From NCBI RefSeq assembly GCF_007991735.1, contig NZ_BJYX01000006.1, forward strand, positions 62,001 to 126,000: DNA of 64,000 nucleotides. The letters run 5' to 3'. Origin of the DNA: Terrabacter aerolatus. Lineage in GTDB: Bacteria; Actinomycetota; Actinomycetes; Actinomycetales; Dermatophilaceae. The notes below the pieces were generated by a model, which was not told the origin of the DNA, ran no database searches, and saw only the letters and a list, made by a program, of their open reading frames with translations. The position numbers and the translations under genes are program-made. This document shows, in pieces, positions 7,658-16,486 of this stretch (its first letter is position 1; each line of letters begins with the position of its first letter).

Positions 7658-9691
7658 TCAGGAGGTCCAGGCTCGCCAGAGGGCGGCATACTCCCCGTCG
7701 CGGACGACGAGCTCGTCGTGGCTGCCGAGCTCGGCCACCTGCCCGTCGATGACGACCGCGATGCGGTCGGCATCGTGCGCGGTGTGCAGGCGGTGCGCGA
7801 TGGCGACGACCGTGCGGCCCGTGAGCAGGGCGTTCATCGACCCCTCGAGGTGACGAGCGGTGCGCGGGTCGATGAGCGAGGTCGCCTCGTCGAGGACGAT
7901 CGTGTGCGGGTCGGCGAGGATGAGACGGGCGAGCGCGATCTGCTGCGCGCGCCCCGGCGTCAGCACCTGGTGTCCCGAGCCGAGCTTGGTGTCGAGCCCG
8001 TCGGGCAGCCGCTCGACCCAGTCGAGCGCGTCGACGGCACGGAGCGCCTCGCGGACCTGCTCGTCGGACGAGCCCTCCCGCGCGAGCACGACGTTGTCGC
8101 GCACCGAGCCGATGAAGACGTGGTGCTCCTGCGTCACGAGCGCGACCTCGGTGCGCAGCGCGTCGAGGGGCAGCGACGTCAGCTCGACGCCCCCCACCGT
8201 GACCGAGCCGGTACGCGGACCGTGGATGCCGGAGAGCAGACGCCCCAGCGTCGACTTGCCCGAGCCGCTCGGCCCGACGATGGCCAGCCGCTCCCCGGTC
8301 GTGAGGTCGAGGTCGATGCCGTGCAGCACGTCGTGCCCGGGCCGGTAGGCGTAGCGCAGGTCGGTGCCGACGAGCTCGGGCCCGGTCGGCCGGTCGTCGG
8401 CCGCCTCGCGGTCGGGCGGCACCGTGGCGATGCCGAGCAGACGCGTCGTCGAGGCGATGCCCACCTGCACGCGGTCGACGGTGTGCACGAGCATGTCGAA
8501 CGGGCCCCAGAGCGCCTCGGTGTAGAGGATCGCGGTCGTGATCTGTCCGAGCGTGGCCCAGCCCTGCGCATACCCGATGGCCCCGAGCAGGAGCACGAGC
8601 ACACGCGGGAGGCTGAAGGCGACGTCCATGACGACGAAGAGCAGGTTGCGCAGCGTCATCGTGTAGCGCTCGGCCTGCCCCGAGACCTCGATGTCCTCGT
8701 CACCGCGGCGCAGGCGGTGGCCCGAGAGCCCGAGCGCCTCGACGGTGCGGGCGCCCTCGACCGTCTCGGTGAGCGCGGTGTTGATGCGGGAGTAGGTCCC
8801 GCCCTCGGTGAGGTAGCCCTTCGGCGCCCGCGTCAGGTAGCGGCGCACCTGGAAGAGCGCGAGTGACATGAGCACGATCGACGGGAGCGACAGCAGTGCC
8901 GAGTTGCTCAGCATGGCGACGAGCGTCAGGACGACGGTGATGCTCGCGACGATCGCCTCGGGCAGGGCCCAGCGCACGCTCTCGCTCATCGTGCCGACGT
9001 CGCGCGTGACGCGCGTGACGAGGTCGCCGGAGCTCGCGCTCTCGACGCGCGACAGGGGCAGACGCAGGATGGCGCGGACGATGTACTCGCGTGCGGTGGC
9101 GAGCACGCTCTGGCCGAGGACGGTCGAGGAGAACTTCGCGGCGAGCGTGAAGCTGCTCTGGACGACGACGAGCCCGGCGACCACGAGCGCGGCCGAGTTG
9201 GCCCCGGCCAGCGCGGCGTCGACCCGGCCGGCCCGGACGTCGGCGACGGTCGAGTCGACGAGCTCGCCGAGCAGCCGCGGGACGAGCAGCCCGGCGGTCG
9301 CGGCGAGCGCGTTGGCGACGATGACGGCGACCACGAGCAGGCACTCCTGCGAGAGGAGGTCGCGAAGGAATCGGACGACGCGCCGGTTGTCGGCGATGGG
9401 CAGACCGGTGCGGGCGTTCATCGTGTCGGCGACGAACTCCTGCGCGCGACGCTCCCGGAGCAGGTGACGGCGGCGCAGCGCGGCGATGCGCTCGACCACC
9501 GACGCCGAGTCCGGCGGGTGCAGCTCCTCCGGGACGGCGGGGGTCACGGTCGCGGCGTCCCACGTGCGTGCCGACTCGGCGGCCAGGGCCTCGGGCAGCA
9601 GGGAGGACCGGTGCGCGGAGGTGGGCTGGACCGCGCCGAGGGGGGTCGCCGGGGCTCCGGTCGTCTCGACCGAGCTGTCGGCGCGGCTCAT
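7658..9691 (-). CDS. Heterodimeric ABC exporter, catalytic half (degenerate signature)
   Basis: 677-residue fused membrane-ATPase half transporter. An unusually long N-terminal extension (about 130 residues) precedes a six-helix exporter domain. The nucleotide-binding domain has an intact Walker A (GPSGSGKST, residues 473-481), Walker B with catalytic Glu (IVLDEATSLID, near 597-607) and H-loop His633 (AIAHRL). The signature motif, however, is LTPGRAQQ at 577-584 instead of LSGGQxQR. Its ATG overlaps the stop of the upstream half-transporter gene by four bases. The partner has the opposite defects, so the pair should form a heterodimer with one working ATP site. Substrate unknown. The genes resemble actinobacterial multidrug/siderophore exporter pairs. 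Confidence 0.88.
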   Translation of the reverse strand: MSRADSSVETTGAPATPLGAVQPTSAHRSSLLPEALAAESARTWDAATVTPAVPEELHPPDSASVVERIAALRRRHLLRERRAQEFVADTMNARTGLPIADNRRVVRFLRDLLSQECLLVVAVIVANALAATAGLLVPRLLGELVDSTVADVRAGRVDAALAGANSAALVVAGLVVVQSSFTLAAKFSSTVLGQSVLATAREYIVRAILRLPLSRVESASSGDLVTRVTRDVGTMSESVRWALPEAIVASITVVLTLVAMLSNSALLSLPSIVLMSLALFQVRRYLTRAPKGYLTEGGTYSRINTALTETVEGARTVEALGLSGHRLRRGDEDIEVSGQAERYTMTLRNLLFVVMDVAFSLPRVLVLLLGAIGYAQGWATLGQITTAILYTEALWGPFDMLVHTVDRVQVGIASTTRLLGIATVPPDREAADDRPTGPELVGTDLRYAYRPGHDVLHGIDLDLTTGERLAIVGPSGSGKSTLGRLLSGIHGPRTGSVTVGGVELTSLPLDALRTEVALVTQEHHVFIGSVRDNVVLAREGSSDEQVREALRAVDALDWVERLPDGLDTKLGSGHQVLTPGRAQQIALARLILADPHTIVLDEATSLIDPRTARHLEGSMNALLTGRTVVAIAHRLHTAHDADRIAVVIDGQVAELGSHDELVVRDGEYAALWRAWTS

Positions 9692-11586
9692 GATGACTCC
9701 TCCGAGAGGTGCGTGAGGGCGGCCGGGTCGGGGTCTGCGCCGCGCACGACCACGGAGCGGTAGGCCGCCGAGTCCGCCAGCAGGTCGGCGTGCCGCCCGT
9801 GGGCGGTGGCCACTCCGGACTCGAGCAGGATGACCTCGTCGGCATGGTGGAGCAGCAGCGGCGACGCGGTCATGACGACCGTCGTGCGCCCGGCGCGGTG
9901 CTCGCCGAGGCGGGCGGCGATCCGGGCCTCGGTGTGCGCGTCGACGGCGGAGGTGGGCTCGACGAGGACGAGGATGTCGGCGTCCGCCGCGAGGGCGCGC
10001 ATGAGGACGAGCCGCTGGCGCTGCCCACCGGACAGGCCCCGACCACGCTCCTCCAGCTCTCCCTGCCAACCGCCGGGCAACGCGTCGAAGACGTCGTCGG
10101 CCGCCGCGGTGTGGAGGGCGCGCTCGGCCTGCTCGCGGGTCAGCCGGCCCAGCGGGTCGACGGCCGAGCGCAGCGTCCCGGCGAAGACCTGTGGCGAGGT
10201 GTCGCTGACGAGGATGTGCCGGCGGACGTCGTCGAGCTCGACGCGGGACAGGTCGACCCCGCCGACGGTGACGCCCCACGGCTGGCGAGCGCGCTCCTCG
10301 TCGCGCCGGGCCTGCTCCTCGCGGGCGCGGGCCCGGGCCGAGCGCTCCCGGCGCGCCGCCCGGCCCTTGAGCTCTTCGGGGATCTCGTCGCTGACGAGCG
10401 CTCCCTCCTCGCTGGGCAGGTAGCGCCCGAGTCGGTCGGCGAGGGCGGCCGAGTCGTCGGGCACGGCCGAGACGACCATCGTCAGGACCCCGGGGCGGAT
10501 GCTCGCCCCGGACTCGGCGTCGACGATGACGGCGGAGGTGTCGAGGGAGGCCGGCTCGTCCGGGTGCACCCACGGCGGACGCTGGGAGAAGACGGCGATC
10601 GCCTTGCGCGCCGAGACGACCGAGCGGGTCCACTTCTGGGCGAACTCGACGAACGTGCGCATCGGCTGGATGAGGAAGAGGCCGTAGCCGAGGAAGCTGA
10701 CGAGCTGCCCGACGGACAGGCGCCCCTGCGCGACCTCACGCGTGCCGAGCCACATCAGGGCCACGACGAACCCGCCTGAGAGCAGGACGCCGACGGACTC
10801 GACGGCCGCGAGCCAGCGCCCGGCCGCGACCCCCGACTGGCGCACGCGCTGCGACTGTCCGGCGTAGTTGCCGCCGAACGTCTCCTCGCCGCCGATCCCG
10901 CGCAGGATGCGCAGGCCGCCGACGATGTCGGTCGCCATCGACGTCAGCTCCGAGTTGCGCGAGCGCTCGACGCCCTGCCATCGCTGCATCGGACGCAGCA
11001 GCGGCGTGCCGAGCAGCACGAGCAGCGGGGCCGACACGAGCACGAGCACGCCCATGCGCACCGACGTGCTCAGCACGATGGCGGCCACGACGAGGTAGGC
11101 GGCGAGCTGCGAGATCGCCCGGGTCGTGATCTCCATGAGGGCGCCGAACTGGTCGCCGTCGCTGCCCGAGACGGACAGCACCTCACCAGTGGGGGTGCGC
11201 CGCGTGAGCACGTGGCCGAGCTGCAGCGCCTTGCGCGTCACGAGCTTCGTCGTGCCGTACAGGGCGATGAGCCACTCGCGCACGATGACGGTGTGGAAGG
11301 CGATGCCGCTCGCCGCGCCGAACACCGTCACGGCCGCCAGGGCCAGCACCCACCGGGTGGTGGACGCGGAGTCGCCCGCGACGATGCCGGTGTCGATGGC
11401 CCGCCCCACCATCCAGGGGCCCACCGTCTGCGGCACCATCCAGATGAGCGCCACGAGCAGACCGACCCAGAACAGGCCGCCGTTCTGCCGCACCATCCAC
11501 CAGAGGAAGGCCCGCGGCGAGCGGGTGTCGGGCGCGTCGGCGCCGCGGTCGGTGTAGGCCCGGGTCTCGGGCGGGAAGTCTCGCAT
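9688..11586 (-). CDS. Heterodimeric ABC exporter, non-catalytic half (lost Walker A, Walker B Asp and H-loop)
   Basis: 632-residue half transporter: six predicted membrane helices (residues 30-310), then an ATPase domain. The signature LSGGQRQR (residues 518-525) is intact. The Walker A position reads VVSAVPDDSAALA with no glycine-rich P-loop or lysine. The Walker B position reads LVLVEPTSAVD, where the Asp is replaced by Val. The H-loop His is replaced (VMTASPLL). A highly charged Arg/Glu-rich linker (about residues 400-430) is inserted after the degenerate Walker A, before the rest of the ATPase fold. The gene is first in a two-gene operon and its stop overlaps the next start (ATGA). It would supply only the signature motif for the single active ATP site formed with its partner. 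Confidence 0.88.
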   Translation of the reverse strand: MRDFPPETRAYTDRGADAPDTRSPRAFLWWMVRQNGGLFWVGLLVALIWMVPQTVGPWMVGRAIDTGIVAGDSASTTRWVLALAAVTVFGAASGIAFHTVIVREWLIALYGTTKLVTRKALQLGHVLTRRTPTGEVLSVSGSDGDQFGALMEITTRAISQLAAYLVVAAIVLSTSVRMGVLVLVSAPLLVLLGTPLLRPMQRWQGVERSRNSELTSMATDIVGGLRILRGIGGEETFGGNYAGQSQRVRQSGVAAGRWLAAVESVGVLLSGGFVVALMWLGTREVAQGRLSVGQLVSFLGYGLFLIQPMRTFVEFAQKWTRSVVSARKAIAVFSQRPPWVHPDEPASLDTSAVIVDAESGASIRPGVLTMVVSAVPDDSAALADRLGRYLPSEEGALVSDEIPEELKGRAARRERSARARAREEQARRDEERARQPWGVTVGGVDLSRVELDDVRRHILVSDTSPQVFAGTLRSAVDPLGRLTREQAERALHTAAADDVFDALPGGWQGELEERGRGLSGGQRQRLVLMRALAADADILVLVEPTSAVDAHTEARIAARLGEHRAGRTTVVMTASPLLLHHADEVILLESGVATAHGRHADLLADSAAYRSVVVRGADPDPAALTHLSEESS

Positions 11587-11660
11587 GGCCTGTCCACCCT
11601 AGGTGGGTGCACCGACCGGCCCCCACCCATTTTCCCGACGATTCGCCCAGGGCGGACCGG

Positions 11661-11700
11661 GCTCGTCGTGGCTCGTCGTGGCTCGTCGTGGCTCGGCGTG
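11661..11700. repeat. Four tandem 10-bp units upstream of the ABC operon
   Basis: GCTCGTCGTG is repeated three times in tandem and followed by a fourth unit with one change (GCTCGGCGTG). It lies in the 169-base gap between the stop of the lipoprotein gene (11756) and the start of the ABC exporter operon (11586). It may be a slippage-prone tract in the 5' region of the exporter operon. No function is evident. Confidence 0.75.
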
Positions 11701-11755
11701 CTGTTCGCGCTGCTCCTGCTGCTCGCCCTGGCCTGCCGGGCGCGGCGCTGTCGGC

Positions 11756-13366
11756 TCAGGCCGTGGCCACCGGGCCACCGGTGCCCGTGCCCGTGCTCGC
11801 CGAGGCCCCGACCGATGCGAGGTTGCCGCGGGCCGGGTGCGCGTGGCCCATCGGTCCGGCGGCCATGGCGTGGAAGAGGTTGCTCGTGACCGTCCGGGCG
11901 AAGGCGGCCGCACGCGCGTCGATGCGCGGCCTGCTCCGTGCGCCCCGCATCCCGGCGGTCCAGGCCAACGTGCCCACGGAGAAGACACCGGCGCCGCCCG
12001 CCGTGGAGTAGTACGTCATGTCCGAGTGGGTGTCGGCCTTGCGGAACTGCGGCACCGGCGAGTGCGCGACGATCTGCAGGTTGGTGGGAGTGCCCGCGAT
12101 CGGGTAGGCGCGGTCGATCTCGGTGGCGACGAGACCGGCATACGTGCCCCCGCGGACCGCGCCCGTGCCGGCGAGGAGGAAGAAGCCGGGGTCGTGCACG
12201 ACGAGGTCGGCCTCGGCCGGGAACGCCTCGTAGAGCATGCCGGTCAGCGAGTTCTCGGGATCGGGGTGCGGTGCCTGCCGCCACTGCGCCGTCGTCTCGG
12301 CGCTGCCCCGCTGCGGGTCGGCCGTCGCGGATTTGTAGCACGTGACGAGCCGGCCGTCGGTCGAGAGGCGGGCGCGCCAGTAGACGGCGTTGGCCCCGAG
12401 GAAGGCGAGGTTGACGCCGGCGTCCCGGGCCGCCTCGACGTGCCGGCGCATGGGGACGGTCCAGTACTCGTCGTGGCCGGGCGAGACGAGGCCGTGGGCC
12501 CCGGCGAGGAGGTCGGGCTCACGGTGCAGGTCCACCGACGTGACGTAGGCCAGGTCGAGGTCGAGGCCCTCGGCGACGAGGACGACGCCCTGCTCGTAGG
12601 CCAGGACGAGGGGCGCACCGTTGCGGTCGTAGGGCCGGTCGAACGTCACCGCGCTCGCCCGCGTCGCGAAGCTCTTGTCGGGGCCCTTGTAGAGGGAGTA
12701 GCCGCCCCACTGGTTGTACGCCTGGTGGGTGGTGACCGCCGAGACGAGCACGAGGCGACCGGCGGTCGTGCGGGAGCGGACGACCATCGGCACGTACTTC
12801 GCCCGGCCGCCGGCCTCGAGCAGCAGCAGGTAGCTGCCCTCGGGCCACCCGTCCGTCCGGATGCGCAGGGACTCGGGCCAGGTGCACCGCACGGTGTGCA
12901 GGCCGTCCGTGGCCGGTCCGGGCTGCCGGTGCGCCGGAACCGCGCCGGAGGCCCAGACCTCGCGGGCTCCCGTGCCGCCGTAGCTGCCGAGGCGGTAGGC
13001 CCGGACCGTCACGGGACCCAGGGCCGAGCTGAGGTGCAGGCCGAACGTCTCGCCGGGCAGCACGCTCACGGTGTCGGTGTAGCCGGCCAGCTCGGTCTCC
13101 GAGGCGAGGTGCGCCGGGTCGATGCGCCAGGCCGTCGTGCCCGCCCGCGCGTTCTCGGCACGGACCCAGCCGGGACCCCCGGCTGGTGCCGCGGTCGCGC
13201 CCGAGGACGCAGAGCCGCCCGAGGCGGAGGGCGTCGTCGTACCGGCCGGCCCCGAGCCCGTCGCCGCCGGCGACCCGCCGCCCGTGCACGCGCCGAGCGC
13301 CAGCGCCCCGGCCCCGGTCAGGAGGGCTCGCCTCGACGGTCCCCGGGCTCCGCTCGTCTCCCCCAT
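11756..13366 (-). CDS. Tat lipoprotein with N,N-dimethylformamidase large-subunit-like domain
   Basis: 536-residue predicted exported lipoprotein. Residues 12-27 form a twin-arginine-like signal (SRRALLTGAGALALGAC) ending in a lipobox with the lipidated Cys at 27. A Gly/Ser/Thr/Pro-rich spacer of about 40 residues follows. The folded part carries motifs of the N,N-dimethylformamidase beta-subunit-like family: YRLGSYGGTGAR, TTHQAYNQWGGYSLY, VSPGHDEYWTVPMR and FLGANAVYWRAR. Proteins of this type are common in actinobacteria but few have a known substrate, and the true enzyme needs a small subunit that is absent here. I therefore assign the fold, not the activity. The ATG at 13366 gives a proper signal peptide. 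Confidence 0.78.
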   Translation of the reverse strand: MGETSGARGPSRRALLTGAGALALGACTGGGSPAATGSGPAGTTTPSASGGSASSGATAAPAGGPGWVRAENARAGTTAWRIDPAHLASETELAGYTDTVSVLPGETFGLHLSSALGPVTVRAYRLGSYGGTGAREVWASGAVPAHRQPGPATDGLHTVRCTWPESLRIRTDGWPEGSYLLLLEAGGRAKYVPMVVRSRTTAGRLVLVSAVTTHQAYNQWGGYSLYKGPDKSFATRASAVTFDRPYDRNGAPLVLAYEQGVVLVAEGLDLDLAYVTSVDLHREPDLLAGAHGLVSPGHDEYWTVPMRRHVEAARDAGVNLAFLGANAVYWRARLSTDGRLVTCYKSATADPQRGSAETTAQWRQAPHPDPENSLTGMLYEAFPAEADLVVHDPGFFLLAGTGAVRGGTYAGLVATEIDRAYPIAGTPTNLQIVAHSPVPQFRKADTHSDMTYYSTAGGAGVFSVGTLAWTAGMRGARSRPRIDARAAAFARTVTSNLFHAMAAGPMGHAHPARGNLASVGASASTGTGTGGPVATA

Positions 13367-13414
13367 GACCTGAGCCTAGGAGGAGCGCCTGAGCGAAGCC
13401 CGAAGGCCGGGACC

Positions 13415-16400
13415 TCAGCGCGCCGGCGTCGGCAGGCCCTCGTCACTGCGTGCCGCGAGGTCGCCGAGGGCCTGGGTGAAGCACTGCGCCGGGGGTGTCA
13501 CGAGCCCCGCGCCGACCTGGCCCGTGCCCGCGACCCGCCCGGCCATGCCGGTGTTGATCTGGGGCAGGATGCCGGTCCGGGCCACCGCCGCGACGTCGAT
13601 GCCGGTCGGGGTGCCGCGGAACTCGAGGATCGGCACCTGGTATGCCGTGTGCTCCCCCACCGTGATCTCGTACATCGTCTGCGTGGCCCGGAGCGCGAAC
13701 GGCACGTCACCGCCGACGAACTTCACGATCGCCGGGGCCGCGGCCATCGCGAAGCCACCGATACCGGCCGTCTCGGTGATCGCCGAGTCGCCGATGTCGG
13801 GGTTGGCGTCGTCAGGACCGTAGGAGCCGAGGAAGAGTCCCTCGGGGGTGTTGGCCGGCCCGGTGAACCAGGCGTCGCCCGTGCCCGACACGCGGATGCC
13901 GAAGTCGGTGCCGTTGCGCGCCATGGTCGTCACGACCGAGGACCCCGGGATGCCATGGGCGGCAAGGGTGCTCAGCTTGCAGGCCGGCATGCCGAGGTTG
14001 AGGAAGAAGTGCTCGTTGGCACCCGAGAAGCGCACCGCCTCGGCCACGTCGGTCGAGGACGCGTCGGCCGTGATCATCGTCGGGAGCAGCTCGCGCAGCA
14101 GCATGAGCGAGCCGGCACGGTTGCGGTTGTGGCCCTCGTCGCCCATCTGGAGCATCTGGGCGATGATCGCCTTGATGTCGATCGACCCTTGCTGCTCGAC
14201 GCGGGCCCGCACCGCCTGCTGGAGGATCGGGCCGAGCACGGTGTTCATCCACCGCAGCCGGTCGATGACCTCGGGCCCGTAGGCGCCGTAACGCAGCACC
14301 TTGCCGAGACCCTCGTTGAGCGAGCACCACGACGTGTTGTCGTGCACCTCGTCGCGCAGCTCGTAGACCCACATGGACGGGCTGATGACGCCGGCCATCG
14401 GTCCGACGGCGTCGCGGTGGTGGCACGGCTCGAGGGTGATGCCGTCACCCCTCTCCAGCTTGGCCTCGGCCTCCTCGGCGGTGTCGGCGAGGCCTTCGAA
14501 GAGCATGGCCCCGATGAGCGCGCCCTTGAGCGGCCCGGAGGCGCGGGCGAACTCGATCGGAGGACCCGCGTGCAGGAAGGTGCCGCGCTCCAGGCCGAGC
14601 GCCTCGTGTGCCGGTCGGACGTCGACGAGGTCGGCTCCGGCGGCGGTCATCCGGCGCAGCGCCTCGGCGTTGGCGGCTTCGCGCCGCGAGTCGGCGAGGA
14701 CGCGACCGAGGTCGGCTGCGGTGCCTGCCATCGGCGGCTGCCACGCCGCCTCGGTGACCGGGACCGCCTGGGCACGAAGGGCGTCCGAGAAGAGCGACAC
14801 GCCCGCCGCCGCGACGGAGACGTCGCGGCTGAGCAGTGCGTGGAGCGGCTCCCCGGCTGCGGCCGCCTGGGACCCGACCCCCGCCCAGTGGGCACTCTCC
14901 CCCGTCGAGTGGGCACTTCCACCCGTCGAGTGGGCACTTCCACCCGTCGACGGCGCGCTCACGTCGTGGCCGAGCAGGCGCAGGGCCGTGCGCGTGGCCG
15001 CGGCGTTCGACAGCTCGACGACGGCACCGGCCTCGACGAGCCGGGCGGCACTGGTCTGCAGTCCCTGCGGGTCGCCCTCGGTGCCGGTCAGGGACACGAC
15101 GACGTCGAGGTGGCGACCGTCCGCCGCAGCGGTCGCGCGCGCCGACCGGATGGCGTCGGCGAGCTCGGGAGCCGGGTCGGCGTGCGCGCCGTGGCCGAGC
15201 ACGAGGTCGAGCAGCAGCACGCCGCACGTCGGGTCGGCGGCCTCGGCGGCGATGCGCTCGAGGCGCAGCGACGGGTCGATCATCGGGTGGGCGCGGCCCT
15301 GGGTCATCGCGTCGTCGCCGAAGTCGATGACGACGTGCCCCGCGTCACGCAGGTCGGCGCCGAGGGCGAGCTCGGGCCGCAGCGGGATGTTGGAACGGAT
15401 GCCACCGACGACCTCGCCGGCCACGAGCATGGCCTCGTCGGCGAGGGTGCCTCCGCAGAACAGACCGCGAAGCGAGCTGCCCTGCGCCGCAGTGGACTCC
15501 GTCGTCGAGGCAGGATCTGAGACCTGCTCGTCGAGGACGACGGGCCTCCACGACGGCCAGGGCTCGGGCACCTCGCGACCGGTGGCGGCCAGAACGGCCT
15601 CGACCGCGGACGTCAGGTCGGGGCGACCCGCCCCGAGCGTGGCCCAGTGGACCGGCTTGCCGAGGGTCGCGGCATACGCCTCGAGGTCGGCGAGCACCTC
15701 GGGAGCGGGCGGCTTGGAGACGACGACGATCGACGTCGTCTCGGGGTCGGCGGCGAGCGCTGCGAGCGCCTGCCGCGTCGAGCGGGCCGCGACGGCGGAC
15801 GACAGGTCGCGCCCACCGACGCCGAGGCAGTGGCTGATCCCGACACCTGCGGCGTCGAGCAGGCACATGACCTGCTGCGCACCCGTGCCGGAGGCCGCGA
15901 CGAGTCCGACCGAGCCCGCCTGCACGACGTTGGCGAAGCCGAGGGCCACCCCTGCGACGACGGCGGTGCCGCAGTCCGGACCCATGACGAGCACGTCGGC
16001 GGCCGCCGCGGCGTCCTTGAGGCGGACCTCGTCCTCGACGGAGACGTTGTCGGAGAAGACCATGACCGACACCCCGGCCCGGACGGCGTCGAGGGCCTCG
16101 GTGACGGCGTGCTCGCCGGGGACCGACACGAGGGCCAGGTCCGCCCCCGAGAGCCGGATCGCCCCGCCGAGGGTCCGCGCGGCAGGTGCCTCGCCTAGAT
16201 CCCTGGAACCGCTTGCAGCAGAACGGGTCTGGGTGAGAGCAGACTCCAGGGCAGCCTGGCCGGCAGCGATGCCACCCTCGTCACCACGGATGGCGACGAC
16301 GAGGTCGTTGGGCGCCGATGCCGGCACCTCGAACCCCATGCCACGGATGACCTCGAGGTTCAGCTCGGTCGCCATCGCGACCTGGGCGGCCTCGACGCCG

Positions 16401-16486
16401 GGGGCGGCGGCGACGGTGCGCGACACCTGCATCAGGGTCACGGAGTCGAGGTAGGCACCGGTTCTCAGCTCGACGTGGTCAGCCAC
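13415..16486 (-). CDS. fdrA: FdrA-YlbE (AllF-AllG) fusion, predicted carbamoyltransferase
   Basis: 1023-residue protein joining two families that are separate genes in E. coli. Residues 1 to about 520 are FdrA-like with a succinyl-CoA-synthetase-like fold: VFSDNVSVEDEVRLKDAA, MGPDCGTAV and [26 protein letters not shown]. Residues from about 555 to the end are DUF1116/YlbE: GPLKGALIGAMLFEGLA, LEPCHHRDAVGPMAGV, SLNEGLGKVLRYGAYG and MARNGTDFGIRVSGTG. Between them lies a linker made of three copies of a seven-residue Ser-Thr-Gly-Gly unit. FdrA, YlbE and YlbF of E. coli (AllF, AllG, AllH) were reported to form oxamate carbamoyltransferase, which turns oxalurate plus phosphate into oxamate and carbamoyl phosphate. 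The GTG at 16486 has GGAG upstream and overlaps the DUF2877 stop by eight bases. Its substrate here may be ureidomalonate; that is inference. Confidence 0.88.
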   Translation of the reverse strand: MADHVELRTGAYLDSVTLMQVSRTVAAAPGVEAAQVAMATELNLEVIRGMGFEVPASAPNDLVVAIRGDEGGIAAGQAALESALTQTRSAASGSRDLGEAPAARTLGGAIRLSGADLALVSVPGEHAVTEALDAVRAGVSVMVFSDNVSVEDEVRLKDAAAAADVLVMGPDCGTAVVAGVALGFANVVQAGSVGLVAASGTGAQQVMCLLDAAGVGISHCLGVGGRDLSSAVAARSTRQALAALAADPETTSIVVVSKPPAPEVLADLEAYAATLGKPVHWATLGAGRPDLTSAVEAVLAATGREVPEPWPSWRPVVLDEQVSDPASTTESTAAQGSSLRGLFCGGTLADEAMLVAGEVVGGIRSNIPLRPELALGADLRDAGHVVIDFGDDAMTQGRAHPMIDPSLRLERIAAEAADPTCGVLLLDLVLGHGAHADPAPELADAIRSARATAAADGRHLDVVVSLTGTEGDPQGLQTSAARLVEAGAVVELSNAAATRTALRLLGHDVSAPSTGGSAHSTGGSAHSTGESAHWAGVGSQAAAAGEPLHALLSRDVSVAAAGVSLFSDALRAQAVPVTEAAWQPPMAGTAADLGRVLADSRREAANAEALRRMTAAGADLVDVRPAHEALGLERGTFLHAGPPIEFARASGPLKGALIGAMLFEGLADTAEEAEAKLERGDGITLEPCHHRDAVGPMAGVISPSMWVYELRDEVHDNTSWCSLNEGLGKVLRYGAYGPEVIDRLRWMNTVLGPILQQAVRARVEQQGSIDIKAIIAQMLQMGDEGHNRNRAGSLMLLRELLPTMITADASSTDVAEAVRFSGANEHFFLNLGMPACKLSTLAAHGIPGSSVVTTMARNGTDFGIRVSGTGDAWFTGPANTPEGLFLGSYGPDDANPDIGDSAITETAGIGGFAMAAAPAIVKFVGGDVPFALRATQTMYEITVGEHTAYQVPILEFRGTPTGIDVAAVARTGILPQINTGMAGRVAGTGQVGAGLVTPPAQCFTQALGDLAARSDEGLPTPAR
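14887..14949. repeat. Three 21-bp tandem repeats at the FdrA/YlbE junction
   Basis: Three consecutive 21-bp units (AGTGGGCACTTCCACCCGTC plus G; the first unit has three changes, the last two are identical) encode the seven-residue repeat Ser-Ala-His-Ser-Thr-Gly-Gly in the linker between the two domains of the fusion protein. The unit length keeps the frame, so copy-number change would only lengthen or shorten the linker. Confidence 0.9.

Noticed and set aside
11756-13366. Functional N,N-dimethylformamidase
   Set aside because: The known enzyme needs a small subunit, which is absent, and this protein is an exported lipoprotein; only the fold is supported.
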